A DNA stretch of 64,000 nt from an uncultured Alphaproteobacteria bacterium (GCA_910584385.1 CAJUAK010000002.1:1-64000), one strand, 5' to 3'; shown: positions 7,925 through 15,376, counted from the first letter of the stretch. The notes: generated by a model not told the origin, from the sequence alone. A program made the numbers and translations.

Positions 7925-9115
7925 ATGGCAAAAGAGAAATTTGAGCGTACCAAGCCGCACTGCAACATCGGTACGATTGGACACGTGGACCACGGCAAAA
8001 CGACATTAACAGCCGCGATAACAAAAGTATTGGCAGAAGAAGGCGGAGCAAGCTTTACAGCCTATGATCAAATTGATAAGGCCCCGGAAGAGAAAGCTCG
8101 CGGAATTACCATTTCTACATCACACGTAGAATATGAGACACCGAATCGCCACTATGCACACGTAGACTGCCCGGGACACGCGGACTATGTAAAGAACATG
8201 ATTACAGGTGCAGCTCAGATGGATGGAGCAATTTTGGTTGTAAGTGCAGCCGATGGCCCGATGCCGCAAACACGTGAACACATTTTGTTGGCTCGTCAGG
8301 TTGGTGTTCCGGCCTTGGTTGTTTATATGAACAAAGTAGACCAAGTAGATGATCCGGAATTGTTGGAATTGGTAGAAATGGAAATCAGAGACCTGTTGTC
8401 TTCTTATGACTTCCCTGGCGATGAAATTCCGATAGTAAAAGGTTCAGCCTTGGCGGTATTGGAAAATGGCGATGCGAAGATAGGCCATGATTCCATTATT
8501 GAATTGATGAAAGCTGTAGACAGCTATATTCCGCAGCCGGAACGTCCGAAAGACCAACCGTTCTTGATGCCGATAGAAGATGTTTTCTCCATTTCAGGCC
8601 GTGGTACGGTAGTAACAGGCCGTGTAGAAAGAGGCGTATTGAAAGTAGGCGATGAAATAGAGATCGTAGGTATTAAGCCGACCCAGAAAACAACCTGCAC
8701 AGGTATTGAAATGTTCCGTAAGTTGTTGGATCAGGGCGAAGCCGGCGATAACATCGGTGTATTGCTGCGCGGTACGAAGAGAGAAGAAGTAGAGAGAGGG
8801 CAAGTTTTGGCAGCTCCGGGCTCTATTACGCCGCACACAGAATTCAATTGCGAATGCTATATTTTGACGAAGGAAGAAGGCGGGCGTCATACACCGTTCT
8901 TCAGCAACTATCGTCCGCAATTTTATTTCCGTACGACAGATGTAACAGGCAGCATTGAATTGCCAGCAGGCACAGAAATGGTAATGCCTGGAGATAACAT
9001 CACGATGACAGCGAAATTGATACACCCGATTGCGATGAACGAAGGTTTGCGTTTCGCTATTCGTGAAGGCGGCCACACAGTTGGCGCAGGTGTTGTATCT
9101 AAAATCATCAAATAG
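7925..9115 (+). CDS. tuf: Elongation factor Tu, copy 1
   Basis: EF-Tu (396 residues) carries aminoacyl-tRNA to the ribosome as a GTP complex. G1 is G19-H-V-D-H-G-K-T26; DCPGH (G3) and NKVD (G4) are present, followed by beta-barrel domain II (from F-L-M-P-I-E-D-V) and domain III. The protein is identical to copy 2 at 12726, and the DNA looks identical from ATG to TAG while both flanks differ, as expected from gene conversion. Valine is mostly GTA here, whereas fusA and the ribosomal genes mostly use GTT. It is co-transcribed with tRNA-Tyr and tRNA-Gly and ends at a nested palindrome that can act as a terminator. Confidence 0.99.
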   Translation: MAKEKFERTKPHCNIGTIGHVDHGKTTLTAAITKVLAEEGGASFTAYDQIDKAPEEKARGITISTSHVEYETPNRHYAHVDCPGHADYVKNMITGAAQMDGAILVVSAADGPMPQTREHILLARQVGVPALVVYMNKVDQVDDPELLELVEMEIRDLLSSYDFPGDEIPIVKGSALAVLENGDAKIGHDSIIELMKAVDSYIPQPERPKDQPFLMPIEDVFSISGRGTVVTGRVERGVLKVGDEIEIVGIKPTQKTTCTGIEMFRKLLDQGEAGDNIGVLLRGTKREEVERGQVLAAPGSITPHTEFNCECYILTKEEGGRHTPFFSNYRPQFYFRTTDVTGSIELPAGTEMVMPGDNITMTAKLIHPIAMNEGLRFAIREGGHTVGAGVVSKIIK

Positions 9116-9116
9116 A

Positions 9117-9244
9117 TATAACAGCGTATAATAGCTCATCTAGAGCAAAAAATGCGAAAGAGAGAAAATTCATGTACGATTGTGTACACTAGGATTTTCT
9201 CTCTTCTTTTTTTTACTCTATCTAAACTATTCTCCGCTGTTATA
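9117..9244 (+). repeat. Nested palindrome, GTAC-core family (type A) after tuf copy 1
   Basis: A 128-bp interrupted inverted repeat. The outer arm TATAACAGCG (9117-9126) pairs perfectly with 9235-9244. The middle arms ATCTAGAG / CTCTAT pair next, then AAGAGAGAAAAT (9158-9169) pairs with 9194-9205, and the apex is TGTAC-GATTGT-GTACA. Eight T follow the inner stem, so it can terminate tuf transcription. A related copy lies at 14050-14159 with different but still complementary arms. Confidence 0.85.
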
Positions 9245-9249
9245 ATTTT

Positions 9250-9362
9250 GTAAAGCTCAGTCTTTGGGCTTATAACGCCAAAAACTACAGAACGGTCAAA
9301 ATTCATGTACGATTTGTACACTAGGATTTTCTCTCTTCTTTTTTACTCCATCTAAATTATTC
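9250..9362 (+). repeat. Recombinant GTAC-core element (left half B, right half A)
   Basis: Bases 9250-9318 match the left half of the type B element after tuf copy 2 (13917-13989) with few changes. Bases 9318-9358 match the right half of the type A element there (14113-14156), including a C that differs from the nearer type A copy at 9117. The outer arms therefore no longer pair; only TGTAC/GTACA and AAAAT/ATTTT remain. It lies upstream of the str promoter. Confidence 0.8.
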
Positions 9363-9509
9363 TTGTGTTTAGAGGTTCGATTAGACTCATTTTGACTCAA
9401 ATTCTCTGCCGTGGATATTTCCCTTAATTCTGCGAGGACAGAATCTTGGTAAAGAAATTCTAAATTTGAAATCTTCGTTTTAGACTCAATTTTTTTGCAA
9501 AAAAAGGTG
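9363..9509 (+). other. Non-coding stretch upstream of the str operon
   Basis: No gene seen. It contains GACTCA at 9384, 9394 and 9483, with a fourth at 9544 near the predicted transcription start. The significance of these short repeats is unknown. Confidence 0.4.
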
Positions 9510-9538
9510 TTGACTTTAGGCTTTTATGAATCTAGTAT
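9510..9538 (+). promoter_or_regulatory. Promoter of the str operon (rpsL-rpsG-fusA-tuf)
   Basis: TTGACT (9510-9515) and TAGTAT (9533-9538) are separated by exactly 17 bases. Transcription would start near 9545, giving an 80-base leader before rpsL. The leader opens with a small hairpin, CCGA/TCGG (9540-9554). Confidence 0.8.
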
Positions 9539-9626
9539 GCCGAGACTCAATCGGAGGAAAGGGATAATTGTATCCAGTTTCTTTTGCGATTGGGATGTTT
9601 TAATTTTATACTTAAGGAAATTTGTG

Positions 9627-9998
9627 ATGCCTACAATTAATCAGTTAATTCGTAAATCACGAACACCAAAAGTGAAGAGAGACAAAGTTCCGGCTTTGAA
9701 ATCTTGCCCACAAAAACGCGGTGTTTGTACCAGGGTTTATACAACGACCCCAAAAAAGCCGAACTCGGCTTTGCGTAAAGTGGCACGTATTCGTCTGACA
9801 AACGGCTTTGAAGTAATCAGTTATATCCCTGGTGAAGGTCATAATCTTCAAGAACACTCAGTGGTGCTGATTAGAGGAGGCCGTGTAAAAGACTTGCCTG
9901 GTGTTCGCTATCATATCATTCGCGGTACCTTGGATACTCAGGGTGTTGCCAAACGTCGCCAACGTCGTTCTCTGTACGGCGCTAAGAGACCTAAATAG
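9627..9998 (+). CDS. rpsL: Ribosomal protein S12
   Basis: This 123-residue decoding-centre protein of the 30S subunit is first in the str operon. The frame is open from 9495, but the ATG at 9627 gives the family's M-P-T-I-N-Q-L start and length and has AAGGA upstream at 9614, so the upstream extension is rejected. The conserved T-P-K-K-P-N-S-A-L-R-K loop, where streptomycin-resistance changes occur in other species, is intact and carries lysine. rpsG follows after 12 bases. Confidence 0.98.
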   Translation: MPTINQLIRKSRTPKVKRDKVPALKSCPQKRGVCTRVYTTTPKKPNSALRKVARIRLTNGFEVISYIPGEGHNLQEHSVVLIRGGRVKDLPGVRYHIIRGTLDTQGVAKRRQRRSLYGAKRPK

Positions 9999-10010
9999 GA
10001 GAATAAGGTA

Positions 10011-10481
10011 ATGTCACGTCGTCATACTGCCGAAAAAAGAATCGTACTGCCTGATGCCAAATATGGAGACAAGGTAGTCGCAAAATTTATTAACAATGTT
10101 ATGGAGCATGGTAAAAAAGCAGTTGCTGAAAAGATTGTTTATTCTGCTTTTGATATTATTGCTCAGAAATCTAAACAAGATGCTTTAAAGATTTTCAATG
10201 AAGCTATTGAAAATGTTAAGCCTGTTGTTGAAGTTCGTTCCCGCCGCGTTGGTGGTGCAACTTACCAAGTTCCTTGCGAAGTTCGTGCTGACCGCCGCCA
10301 GGCTTTGGCTATCCGTTGGATTATCGACGGTGCTAAAAAGCGTTCTGAAACAACAATGACAGAGAAGTTGGCTAACGAGCTGCTTGATGCTATGGCTAAT
10401 AAGGGTTACGCCGTTAAGAAGCGTGAAGATACCCATAAGATGGCTGAAGCTAATAAAGCTTTCTCTCATTACAAATTCTAA
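10011..10481 (+). CDS. rpsG: Ribosomal protein S7
   Basis: This 156-residue primary 16S rRNA-binding protein organises the 30S head. The start M-S-R-R-H-T-A-E-K-R and the P-x-x-E-V-R-S-R-R-V-G-G-A-T-Y-Q-V-P segment are typical, and the length is standard. It sits 12 bases after rpsL and 15 before fusA, within the str operon; in E. coli S7 autoregulates this operon, but I cannot see the binding site here. Confidence 0.98.
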   Translation: MSRRHTAEKRIVLPDAKYGDKVVAKFINNVMEHGKKAVAEKIVYSAFDIIAQKSKQDALKIFNEAIENVKPVVEVRSRRVGGATYQVPCEVRADRRQALAIRWIIDGAKKRSETTMTEKLANELLDAMANKGYAVKKREDTHKMAEANKAFSHYKF

Positions 10482-10496
10482 TTTAGGGAAAAAACA

Positions 10497-12572
10497 ATGG
10501 CTCGTACACATAAACTTGAAATGTACCGCAATATCGGCATCATGGCTCACATTGATGCCGGTAAAACCACAACAACAGAACGTATTTTATATTATACAGG
10601 CGTTAACCATAAGATCGGCGAAACCCATGAGGGCGCTGCAACTATGGACTGGATGGAACAGGAACAAGAACGCGGAATTACCATTACTTCTGCGGCAACA
10701 ACCTGCTTCTGGAAAGGGCACCGTATTAACATCATCGATACGCCCGGACACGTTGACTTCACGGTTGAAGTTGAACGTTCTTTGCGTGTTCTTGATGGTG
10801 CTATCACTGTATTTGACTCTGTTGCGGGTGTTGAACCGCAGTCTGAAACAGTTTGGAGACAAGCTGATAAATATGGCGTTCCACGTATTTGCTTCTGCAA
10901 CAAAATGGACCGAATCGGTGCAAACTTCTACCGCTGCCTGGATATGATTGTTGACCGTTTGGGCGCCCGCCCAATGGCTCTGCAGCTTCCTATCGGCGCT
11001 GAAGCTGAATTCCGCGGTGTTGTTGATTTGCTGAATATGAATGCGATTGTTTATACTGGCGATACAGCAGACTCCCCAATTGAAATTAGAGAAATTCCGG
11101 CTGATTTGAAAGAAAAAGCCGAAGAATTCCACCATCAGTTGGTTGAAATGGCTGTCGAAGAAGATGAACAGGCTATGGAAGACTATTTGGAAGGCAAAGA
11201 AGTTTCTGTTGAAACTTTGAAGAAATGTATCCGCAAGGGTACAATTGCTCAAAGCTTTGTTCCTGTTTTCTGTGGAACTGCGTTCAAAAACAAAGGCGTT
11301 CAGCCTCTGCTTGATGCTGTTATCGATTACTTGCCTTCTCCGATGGATATTCCATCAATTGAAGGTATCAATCCGAATACAGACAAGGAAGAAGTCAGAC
11401 ACCCTGGTGATGATCAGCCTTTGGCCGCTTTGGCTTTCAAGATTATGAACGATCCCTTTGTCGGTTCCTTGACTTTTACCCGTATTTATTCTGGCACAAT
11501 GACCGCCGGTTCTTATATCTATAACTCGGTTAAAGATAAAAAAGAACGCGTTGGCCGTATGCTTTTGATGCATGCTAATAAGCGTGAAGAACTTAAAGAA
11601 GCACACGCCGGCGATATCATTGCTTTGGCTGGTTTGAAAGATACGACGACAGGCGATACGCTTTGTGACCAAAGCAAACCGATTGTTTTGGAAAACATGG
11701 TGTTCCCAGATCCTGTTATTGAATTGGCTGTTGAACCAAAAACTAAAGCTGATGTTGAAAAAATGGGCTTGGCTTTGTCCCGCTTGGCGATGGAAGATCC
11801 GTCATTTAAAGTATCTTCTGACCCTGATTCCGGACAAACCATTATCCGTGGTATGGGTGAACTGCACTTGGAAATTATCGTTGACCGTTTGAAACGCGAA
11901 TTTAAGGTTGAAGCCAATGTCGGCGAACCTCAGGTTGCTTATCGCGAAACGATTACCAAACCTGCAGATATTGAATATACGCACAAGAAACAATCCGGTG
12001 GTGCCGGACAATTTGCGAAAGTTAAAATCAAATTTGAACCTATGGAAGGTTATAATGGTTTTGAATTTGCAAATACTGTTGTCGGCGGTAATGTTCCGAA
12101 GGAATATATTCCGGGTGTTGAAAAAGGTTTGCGTACGGCTATGGATGCCGGTGTTATTGCCGGATATCCTGTTACCGGTGTTAAATGTACCCTTTATGAT
12201 GGTGCTTACCACGAAGTTGACTCTAACGTAATGTGCTTTGAAATTGCTGCACGTGCTGCTTTCCGCGAAGGTATGCGCCAGGCAACGCCAAAATTGTTGG
12301 AGCCGATTATGAAGGTGGAAGTTGTTACGCCTGAAGAATATATGGGCGATATCATCGGCGATTTGAACTCTCGCCGCGGTATGGTTAATGGCATGGATCA
12401 ACGTGCCAATGCCCGTGTTGTTGACGCATCTGTTCCTCTGGCCAATATGTTTGGCTATGTAAACACCTTGCGTTCACTTTCTCAGGGACGTGCTCAGTTT
12501 ACAATGGTATTTGACCATTATGCTGAAGTGCCTAAGGATATTGCTGAGAAGGTAAAAGCTAAAAACGCATAA
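10497..12572 (+). CDS. fusA: Elongation factor G
   Basis: This 691-residue GTPase drives ribosomal translocation and, with RRF, ribosome recycling. G1 is A17-H-I-D-A-G-K-T24-T, G3 is D-T-P-G-H and G4 is N-K-M-D. Domains II-V follow, with the domain IV/V segment S-R-R-G-x-V present near residue 620. The length is typical of the translocating form. Codon choice favours T-ending codons, unlike the tuf genes on either side. It is third in the str operon; 153 bases with a nested palindrome separate it from tuf copy 2. Confidence 0.98.
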   Translation: MARTHKLEMYRNIGIMAHIDAGKTTTTERILYYTGVNHKIGETHEGAATMDWMEQEQERGITITSAATTCFWKGHRINIIDTPGHVDFTVEVERSLRVLDGAITVFDSVAGVEPQSETVWRQADKYGVPRICFCNKMDRIGANFYRCLDMIVDRLGARPMALQLPIGAEAEFRGVVDLLNMNAIVYTGDTADSPIEIREIPADLKEKAEEFHHQLVEMAVEEDEQAMEDYLEGKEVSVETLKKCIRKGTIAQSFVPVFCGTAFKNKGVQPLLDAVIDYLPSPMDIPSIEGINPNTDKEEVRHPGDDQPLAALAFKIMNDPFVGSLTFTRIYSGTMTAGSYIYNSVKDKKERVGRMLLMHANKREELKEAHAGDIIALAGLKDTTTGDTLCDQSKPIVLENMVFPDPVIELAVEPKTKADVEKMGLALSRLAMEDPSFKVSSDPDSGQTIIRGMGELHLEIIVDRLKREFKVEANVGEPQVAYRETITKPADIEYTHKKQSGGAGQFAKVKIKFEPMEGYNGFEFANTVVGGNVPKEYIPGVEKGLRTAMDAGVIAGYPVTGVKCTLYDGAYHEVDSNVMCFEIAARAAFREGMRQATPKLLEPIMKVEVVTPEEYMGDIIGDLNSRRGMVNGMDQRANARVVDASVPLANMFGYVNTLRSLSQGRAQFTMVFDHYAEVPKDIAEKVKAKNA

Positions 12573-12583
12573 TTATTTTATGG

Positions 12584-12681
12584 AGATTTTAAGAGTGGAA
12601 GCCAAAGCTTCGTGCTTGCAGTTTCAAATGTATGTTTTGTTTGCCGCCGGCTTTTCACTCTTATTTTCTCTTCTAAAATCT
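12584..12681 (+). repeat. Nested palindrome between fusA and tuf copy 2
   Basis: A 98-bp interrupted inverted repeat. AGATTTT (12584-12590) pairs with AAAATCT (12675-12681), and AAGAGTG followed by GAAGCC (12591-12603) pairs with GGCTTTTCACTCTT (12649-12662) with one bulge. It is not followed by a T run, so it is more likely an RNA processing or stability element, or an inserted repeat, than a terminator. Confidence 0.7.
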
Positions 12682-12725
12682 TTACTTATATTTTTTTAAT
12701 TTAATTTTATTTGGAGAAAATCTAA

Positions 12726-13916
12726 ATGGCAAAAGAGAAATTTGAGCGTACCAAGCCGCACTGCAACATCGGTACGATTGGACACGTGGACCACGGCAAA
12801 ACGACATTAACAGCCGCGATAACAAAAGTATTGGCAGAAGAAGGCGGAGCAAGCTTTACAGCCTATGATCAAATTGATAAGGCCCCGGAAGAGAAAGCTC
12901 GCGGAATTACCATTTCTACATCACACGTAGAATATGAGACACCGAATCGCCACTATGCACACGTAGACTGCCCGGGACACGCGGACTATGTAAAGAACAT
13001 GATTACAGGTGCAGCTCAGATGGATGGAGCAATTTTGGTTGTAAGTGCAGCCGATGGCCCGATGCCGCAAACACGTGAACACATTTTGTTGGCTCGTCAG
13101 GTTGGTGTTCCGGCCTTGGTTGTTTATATGAACAAAGTAGACCAAGTAGATGATCCGGAATTGTTGGAATTGGTAGAAATGGAAATCAGAGACCTGTTGT
13201 CTTCTTATGACTTCCCTGGCGATGAAATTCCGATAGTAAAAGGTTCAGCCTTGGCGGTATTGGAAAATGGCGATGCGAAGATAGGCCATGATTCCATTAT
13301 TGAATTGATGAAAGCTGTAGACAGCTATATTCCGCAGCCGGAACGTCCGAAAGACCAACCGTTCTTGATGCCGATAGAAGATGTTTTCTCCATTTCAGGC
13401 CGTGGTACGGTAGTAACAGGCCGTGTAGAAAGAGGCGTATTGAAAGTAGGCGATGAAATAGAGATCGTAGGTATTAAGCCGACCCAGAAAACAACCTGCA
13501 CAGGTATTGAAATGTTCCGTAAGTTGTTGGATCAGGGCGAAGCCGGCGATAACATCGGTGTATTGCTGCGCGGTACGAAGAGAGAAGAAGTAGAGAGAGG
13601 GCAAGTTTTGGCAGCTCCGGGCTCTATTACGCCGCACACAGAATTCAATTGCGAATGCTATATTTTGACGAAGGAAGAAGGCGGGCGTCATACACCGTTC
13701 TTCAGCAACTATCGTCCGCAATTTTATTTCCGTACGACAGATGTAACAGGCAGCATTGAATTGCCAGCAGGCACAGAAATGGTAATGCCTGGAGATAACA
13801 TCACGATGACAGCGAAATTGATACACCCGATTGCGATGAACGAAGGTTTGCGTTTCGCTATTCGTGAAGGCGGCCACACAGTTGGCGCAGGTGTTGTATC
13901 TAAAATCATCAAATAG
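12726..13916 (+). CDS. tuf: Elongation factor Tu, copy 2
   Basis: This is the last gene of the str operon and encodes the same 396-residue EF-Tu as the copy at 7925, with all GTPase motifs. Identity appears complete over the ORF and stops sharply at both ends: the upstream region has its own GGAG site and the base after the stop already differs. Such concerted evolution is usual for tuf pairs. Both copies share the GTA-rich valine usage that sets them apart from neighbouring genes. It is followed by two nested palindromes. Confidence 0.99.
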   Translation: MAKEKFERTKPHCNIGTIGHVDHGKTTLTAAITKVLAEEGGASFTAYDQIDKAPEEKARGITISTSHVEYETPNRHYAHVDCPGHADYVKNMITGAAQMDGAILVVSAADGPMPQTREHILLARQVGVPALVVYMNKVDQVDDPELLELVEMEIRDLLSSYDFPGDEIPIVKGSALAVLENGDAKIGHDSIIELMKAVDSYIPQPERPKDQPFLMPIEDVFSISGRGTVVTGRVERGVLKVGDEIEIVGIKPTQKTTCTGIEMFRKLLDQGEAGDNIGVLLRGTKREEVERGQVLAAPGSITPHTEFNCECYILTKEEGGRHTPFFSNYRPQFYFRTTDVTGSIELPAGTEMVMPGDNITMTAKLIHPIAMNEGLRFAIREGGHTVGAGVVSKIIK

Positions 13917-13917
13917 G

Positions 13918-14044
13918 TAAAAGCTCAATCTTTGGGCTTCTAACGCCAAAAACTACAGAACGGTCAAAATTCATGTACGATTTGTACACTAGAATTTTGG
14001 CCGCTTTGTTTTTATCGTTATAAGCCTCACATCTTGAGCTTTTA
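13918..14044 (+). repeat. Nested palindrome, GTAC-core family (type B) after tuf copy 2
   Basis: A 127-bp interrupted inverted repeat. TAAAAGCTCAA (13918-13928) pairs perfectly with 14034-14044. GGCTTCTAACG (13935-13945) pairs with 14016-14026 with one mismatch. CGGTCAAAATTC (13961-13972) pairs with 13992-14003 with one G-T, and the apex is TGTAC-GATTT-GTACA. Its inner arm resembles that of the terminator at 14972. Confidence 0.88.
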
Positions 14045-14049
14045 CTTTT

Positions 14050-14159
14050 GAAGAATAGCTCATCTGGAGCAAAAAATGCGAAAGAGAGAAAATTCATGTA
14101 CGATTGTGTACACTAGGATTTTCTCTCTTCTTTTTTTTACTCCATCTAAATTATTCTTC
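14050..14159 (+). repeat. Nested palindrome, GTAC-core family (type A) after tuf copy 2
   Basis: A 110-bp interrupted inverted repeat. GAAGAATA (14050-14057) pairs with TATTCTTC (14152-14159), ATCTGGAG pairs with CTCCAT, and AAGAGAGAAAAT pairs with its complement, around the same apex as the copy after tuf copy 1. Eight T follow the inner stem (14131-14138), so it is a plausible terminator. Confidence 0.87.
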
Positions 14160-14191
14160 GCCGTTCACAATCGGGCGGTAAAGAATTAAAG

Positions 14192-14220
14192 TTGACAATA
14201 TTTGCAATATCTCTTATAGC
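14192..14220 (+). promoter_or_regulatory. Promoter of the EF-Tu-like gene
   Basis: A perfect TTGACA (14192-14197) and TATAGC (14215-14220) with a 17-base spacer. The start would be near 14227, leaving a 34-base leader. Confidence 0.8.
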
Positions 14221-14260
14221 TTTTTGTGATGAACAATTATTAACTTAAAATAATATAATT

Positions 14261-14941
14261 ATGAAAAAAGAAAAATTCAGAATGTCCGTGAGTGATGTTG
14301 TTATCAATGATGACTCTTCGGTTACGGTTACCGGGCGCCTTTTATCAGGAAAACTTAAGCCCGGTGATATCTTGGAAAGGGCTGAGGTTCCAACGAGCGT
14401 GGAAAAAGCGCCTTTTTTGATGCCGATAGAAGATGTCTTTTATTTCCATGGCCGCGGCACTGTCGCATGCGGACGCGTTGAACGGGGCGTTTTGCATGTG
14501 GGCGACAAGCTGCAGGCGGTAGGATTGAATGTTTCCTTAGAAACTTCATGCAAGGACATTGAACAATTTCGCAGACAGGTAGATCACTGTACGGTTGGTC
14601 AACATGTGGGCATCTTTGTCAGCGGCCATCAAAAACAAAATCTTAAACGTGGAATGGTTTTGGCTTCTCCGGGAACTGTGAATGCCTATTCGACGTTTTT
14701 TTGTGAATGTTATTCTTCTCAGAATTTTGATTTAGCAAAGTGGGGAGAGTTAATGTTTTGTTTCCGAACGGCCCGTGTAGCAGGGAAAGTCCATGCACTG
14801 TCTCTTGTGAAACAGGATGTCCGAATATTAAAGGTTACTTTGGAACAACAGGTTGCAATGGAGGAGGGGCAGCCTTTTGAAATGGCTGACGGGAAGTGCG
14901 TTGCCCGGCTGAGAGGGAAAGTTACAGAATGCATTTGCTGA
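14261..14941 (+). CDS. EF-Tu-like protein lacking the G domain
   Basis: This 226-residue protein resembles EF-Tu domains II and III only. Residues 51-137 match domain II (F-L-M-P-I-E-D-V-F then G-R-G-T-V-x-x-G-R-V-E-R-G-V-L). Residues 139-226 match domain III, diverged and missing the H-T-P-F-F loop. Residues 6-42 look like a further, degenerate half of domain II (F-R-M-S-V-S-D-V-V ... V-T-G-R-L). No GTPase motif exists, so it cannot act as an elongation factor. It has its own near-consensus promoter and terminator and ordinary codon use, so it is expressed separately and is unlikely to be debris. No clear Shine-Dalgarno precedes the ATG. It might bind tRNA or EF-Tu partners, but the function is unknown. 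Confidence 0.85.
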   Translation: MKKEKFRMSVSDVVINDDSSVTVTGRLLSGKLKPGDILERAEVPTSVEKAPFLMPIEDVFYFHGRGTVACGRVERGVLHVGDKLQAVGLNVSLETSCKDIEQFRRQVDHCTVGQHVGIFVSGHQKQNLKRGMVLASPGTVNAYSTFFCECYSSQNFDLAKWGELMFCFRTARVAGKVHALSLVKQDVRILKVTLEQQVAMEEGQPFEMADGKCVARLRGKVTECIC

Positions 14942-14971
14942 AACTGCTCTGCCAAGAAAATTCTTTAAAAT

Positions 14972-15025
14972 AAAAACGGTCAAAATTAGTATGCGAAAGG
15001 CATCTGATTTTGGCCGTTTTTTTTT
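14972..15025. terminator. Long bidirectional terminator
   Basis: AAAACGGTCAAAATTAG.ATGC pairs with GCATCTGATTTTGGCCGTTTT around a GAAA tetraloop and is flanked by A and T runs. It serves the EF-Tu-like gene and the convergent RHH gene. The CGGTCAAAAT/ATTTTGGCCG arms resemble the inner arms of the type B element at 13961. Confidence 0.92.
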
Positions 15026-15029
15026 GTTA

Positions 15030-15332
15030 TTATTTTATTTTTTCCAGAATTTCTAAAACATTTGCAGATGTTTGGGAATTTACTTTTTGCATTTTAGGTG
15101 CGGGGAGATATGCGTTGCTTAAATTCTGGAAATAAAGAAGCGTAAACAACCTGGTTGCATAAGTTAAGCCTAATTGCGCATTCTTGGTGTTTTCAATCAT
15201 TTCTACCAATTTGTTGCAGCTGATATTTTCTCTCAGGCAAACTTCTTTCAAGGCATCCCATTCTTTTAAACACAAACGCATGCTGGTCCGCCTTTGGTTT
15301 ATCGCGATGATTTTATTTGCTAATTTCGTCAT
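15030..15332 (-). CDS. Ribbon-helix-helix (RHH_4) protein
   Basis: This 100-residue protein matches the alphaproteobacterial RHH_4 pattern: R-T-S-M-R-L (strand), W-D-A-L-K-E-V (helix 1) and S-C-N-K-L-V-E-M-I (helix 2), followed by a helix like the family's A-x-R-L-F-x-L. The family is expected to bind DNA as a dimer; targets are unknown. The tail after residue 75 is unique. A very good promoter (15377-15405) and a shared terminator make it a single-gene unit. Its position between the str and S10 clusters is not typical. Confidence 0.75.
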   Translation of the reverse strand: MTKLANKIIAINQRRTSMRLCLKEWDALKEVCLRENISCNKLVEMIENTKNAQLGLTYATRLFTLLYFQNLSNAYLPAPKMQKVNSQTSANVLEILEKIK

Positions 15333-15376
15333 ATCAAACCTGTAATTATTTTCATGGTAAAATAGTAATTGTATTT

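Noticed and set aside
8594..9139. Long minus-strand ORF opposite tuf (also at 13395)
   Set aside because: It is a shadow of tuf, present at both copies, with Cys/His/Arg-rich composition and no family resemblance.
9117..9362. Tandem palindromes considered as a CRISPR array or insertion sequence ends
   Set aside because: There are no regularly spaced identical repeats with unique spacers, no cas genes, no transposase and no target-site duplication.
9495..9626. N-terminal extension of S12 from a TTG start at 9495
   Set aside because: It overlaps the str promoter and leader; ATG 9627 has a ribosome site and gives the invariant S12 N-terminus and length.
14261..14941. EF-Tu-like gene as a tuf pseudogene
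   Set aside because: The frame is intact, the divergence is protein-like, and promoter and terminator are strong; a degraded duplicate of the identical tuf copies would be far more similar.
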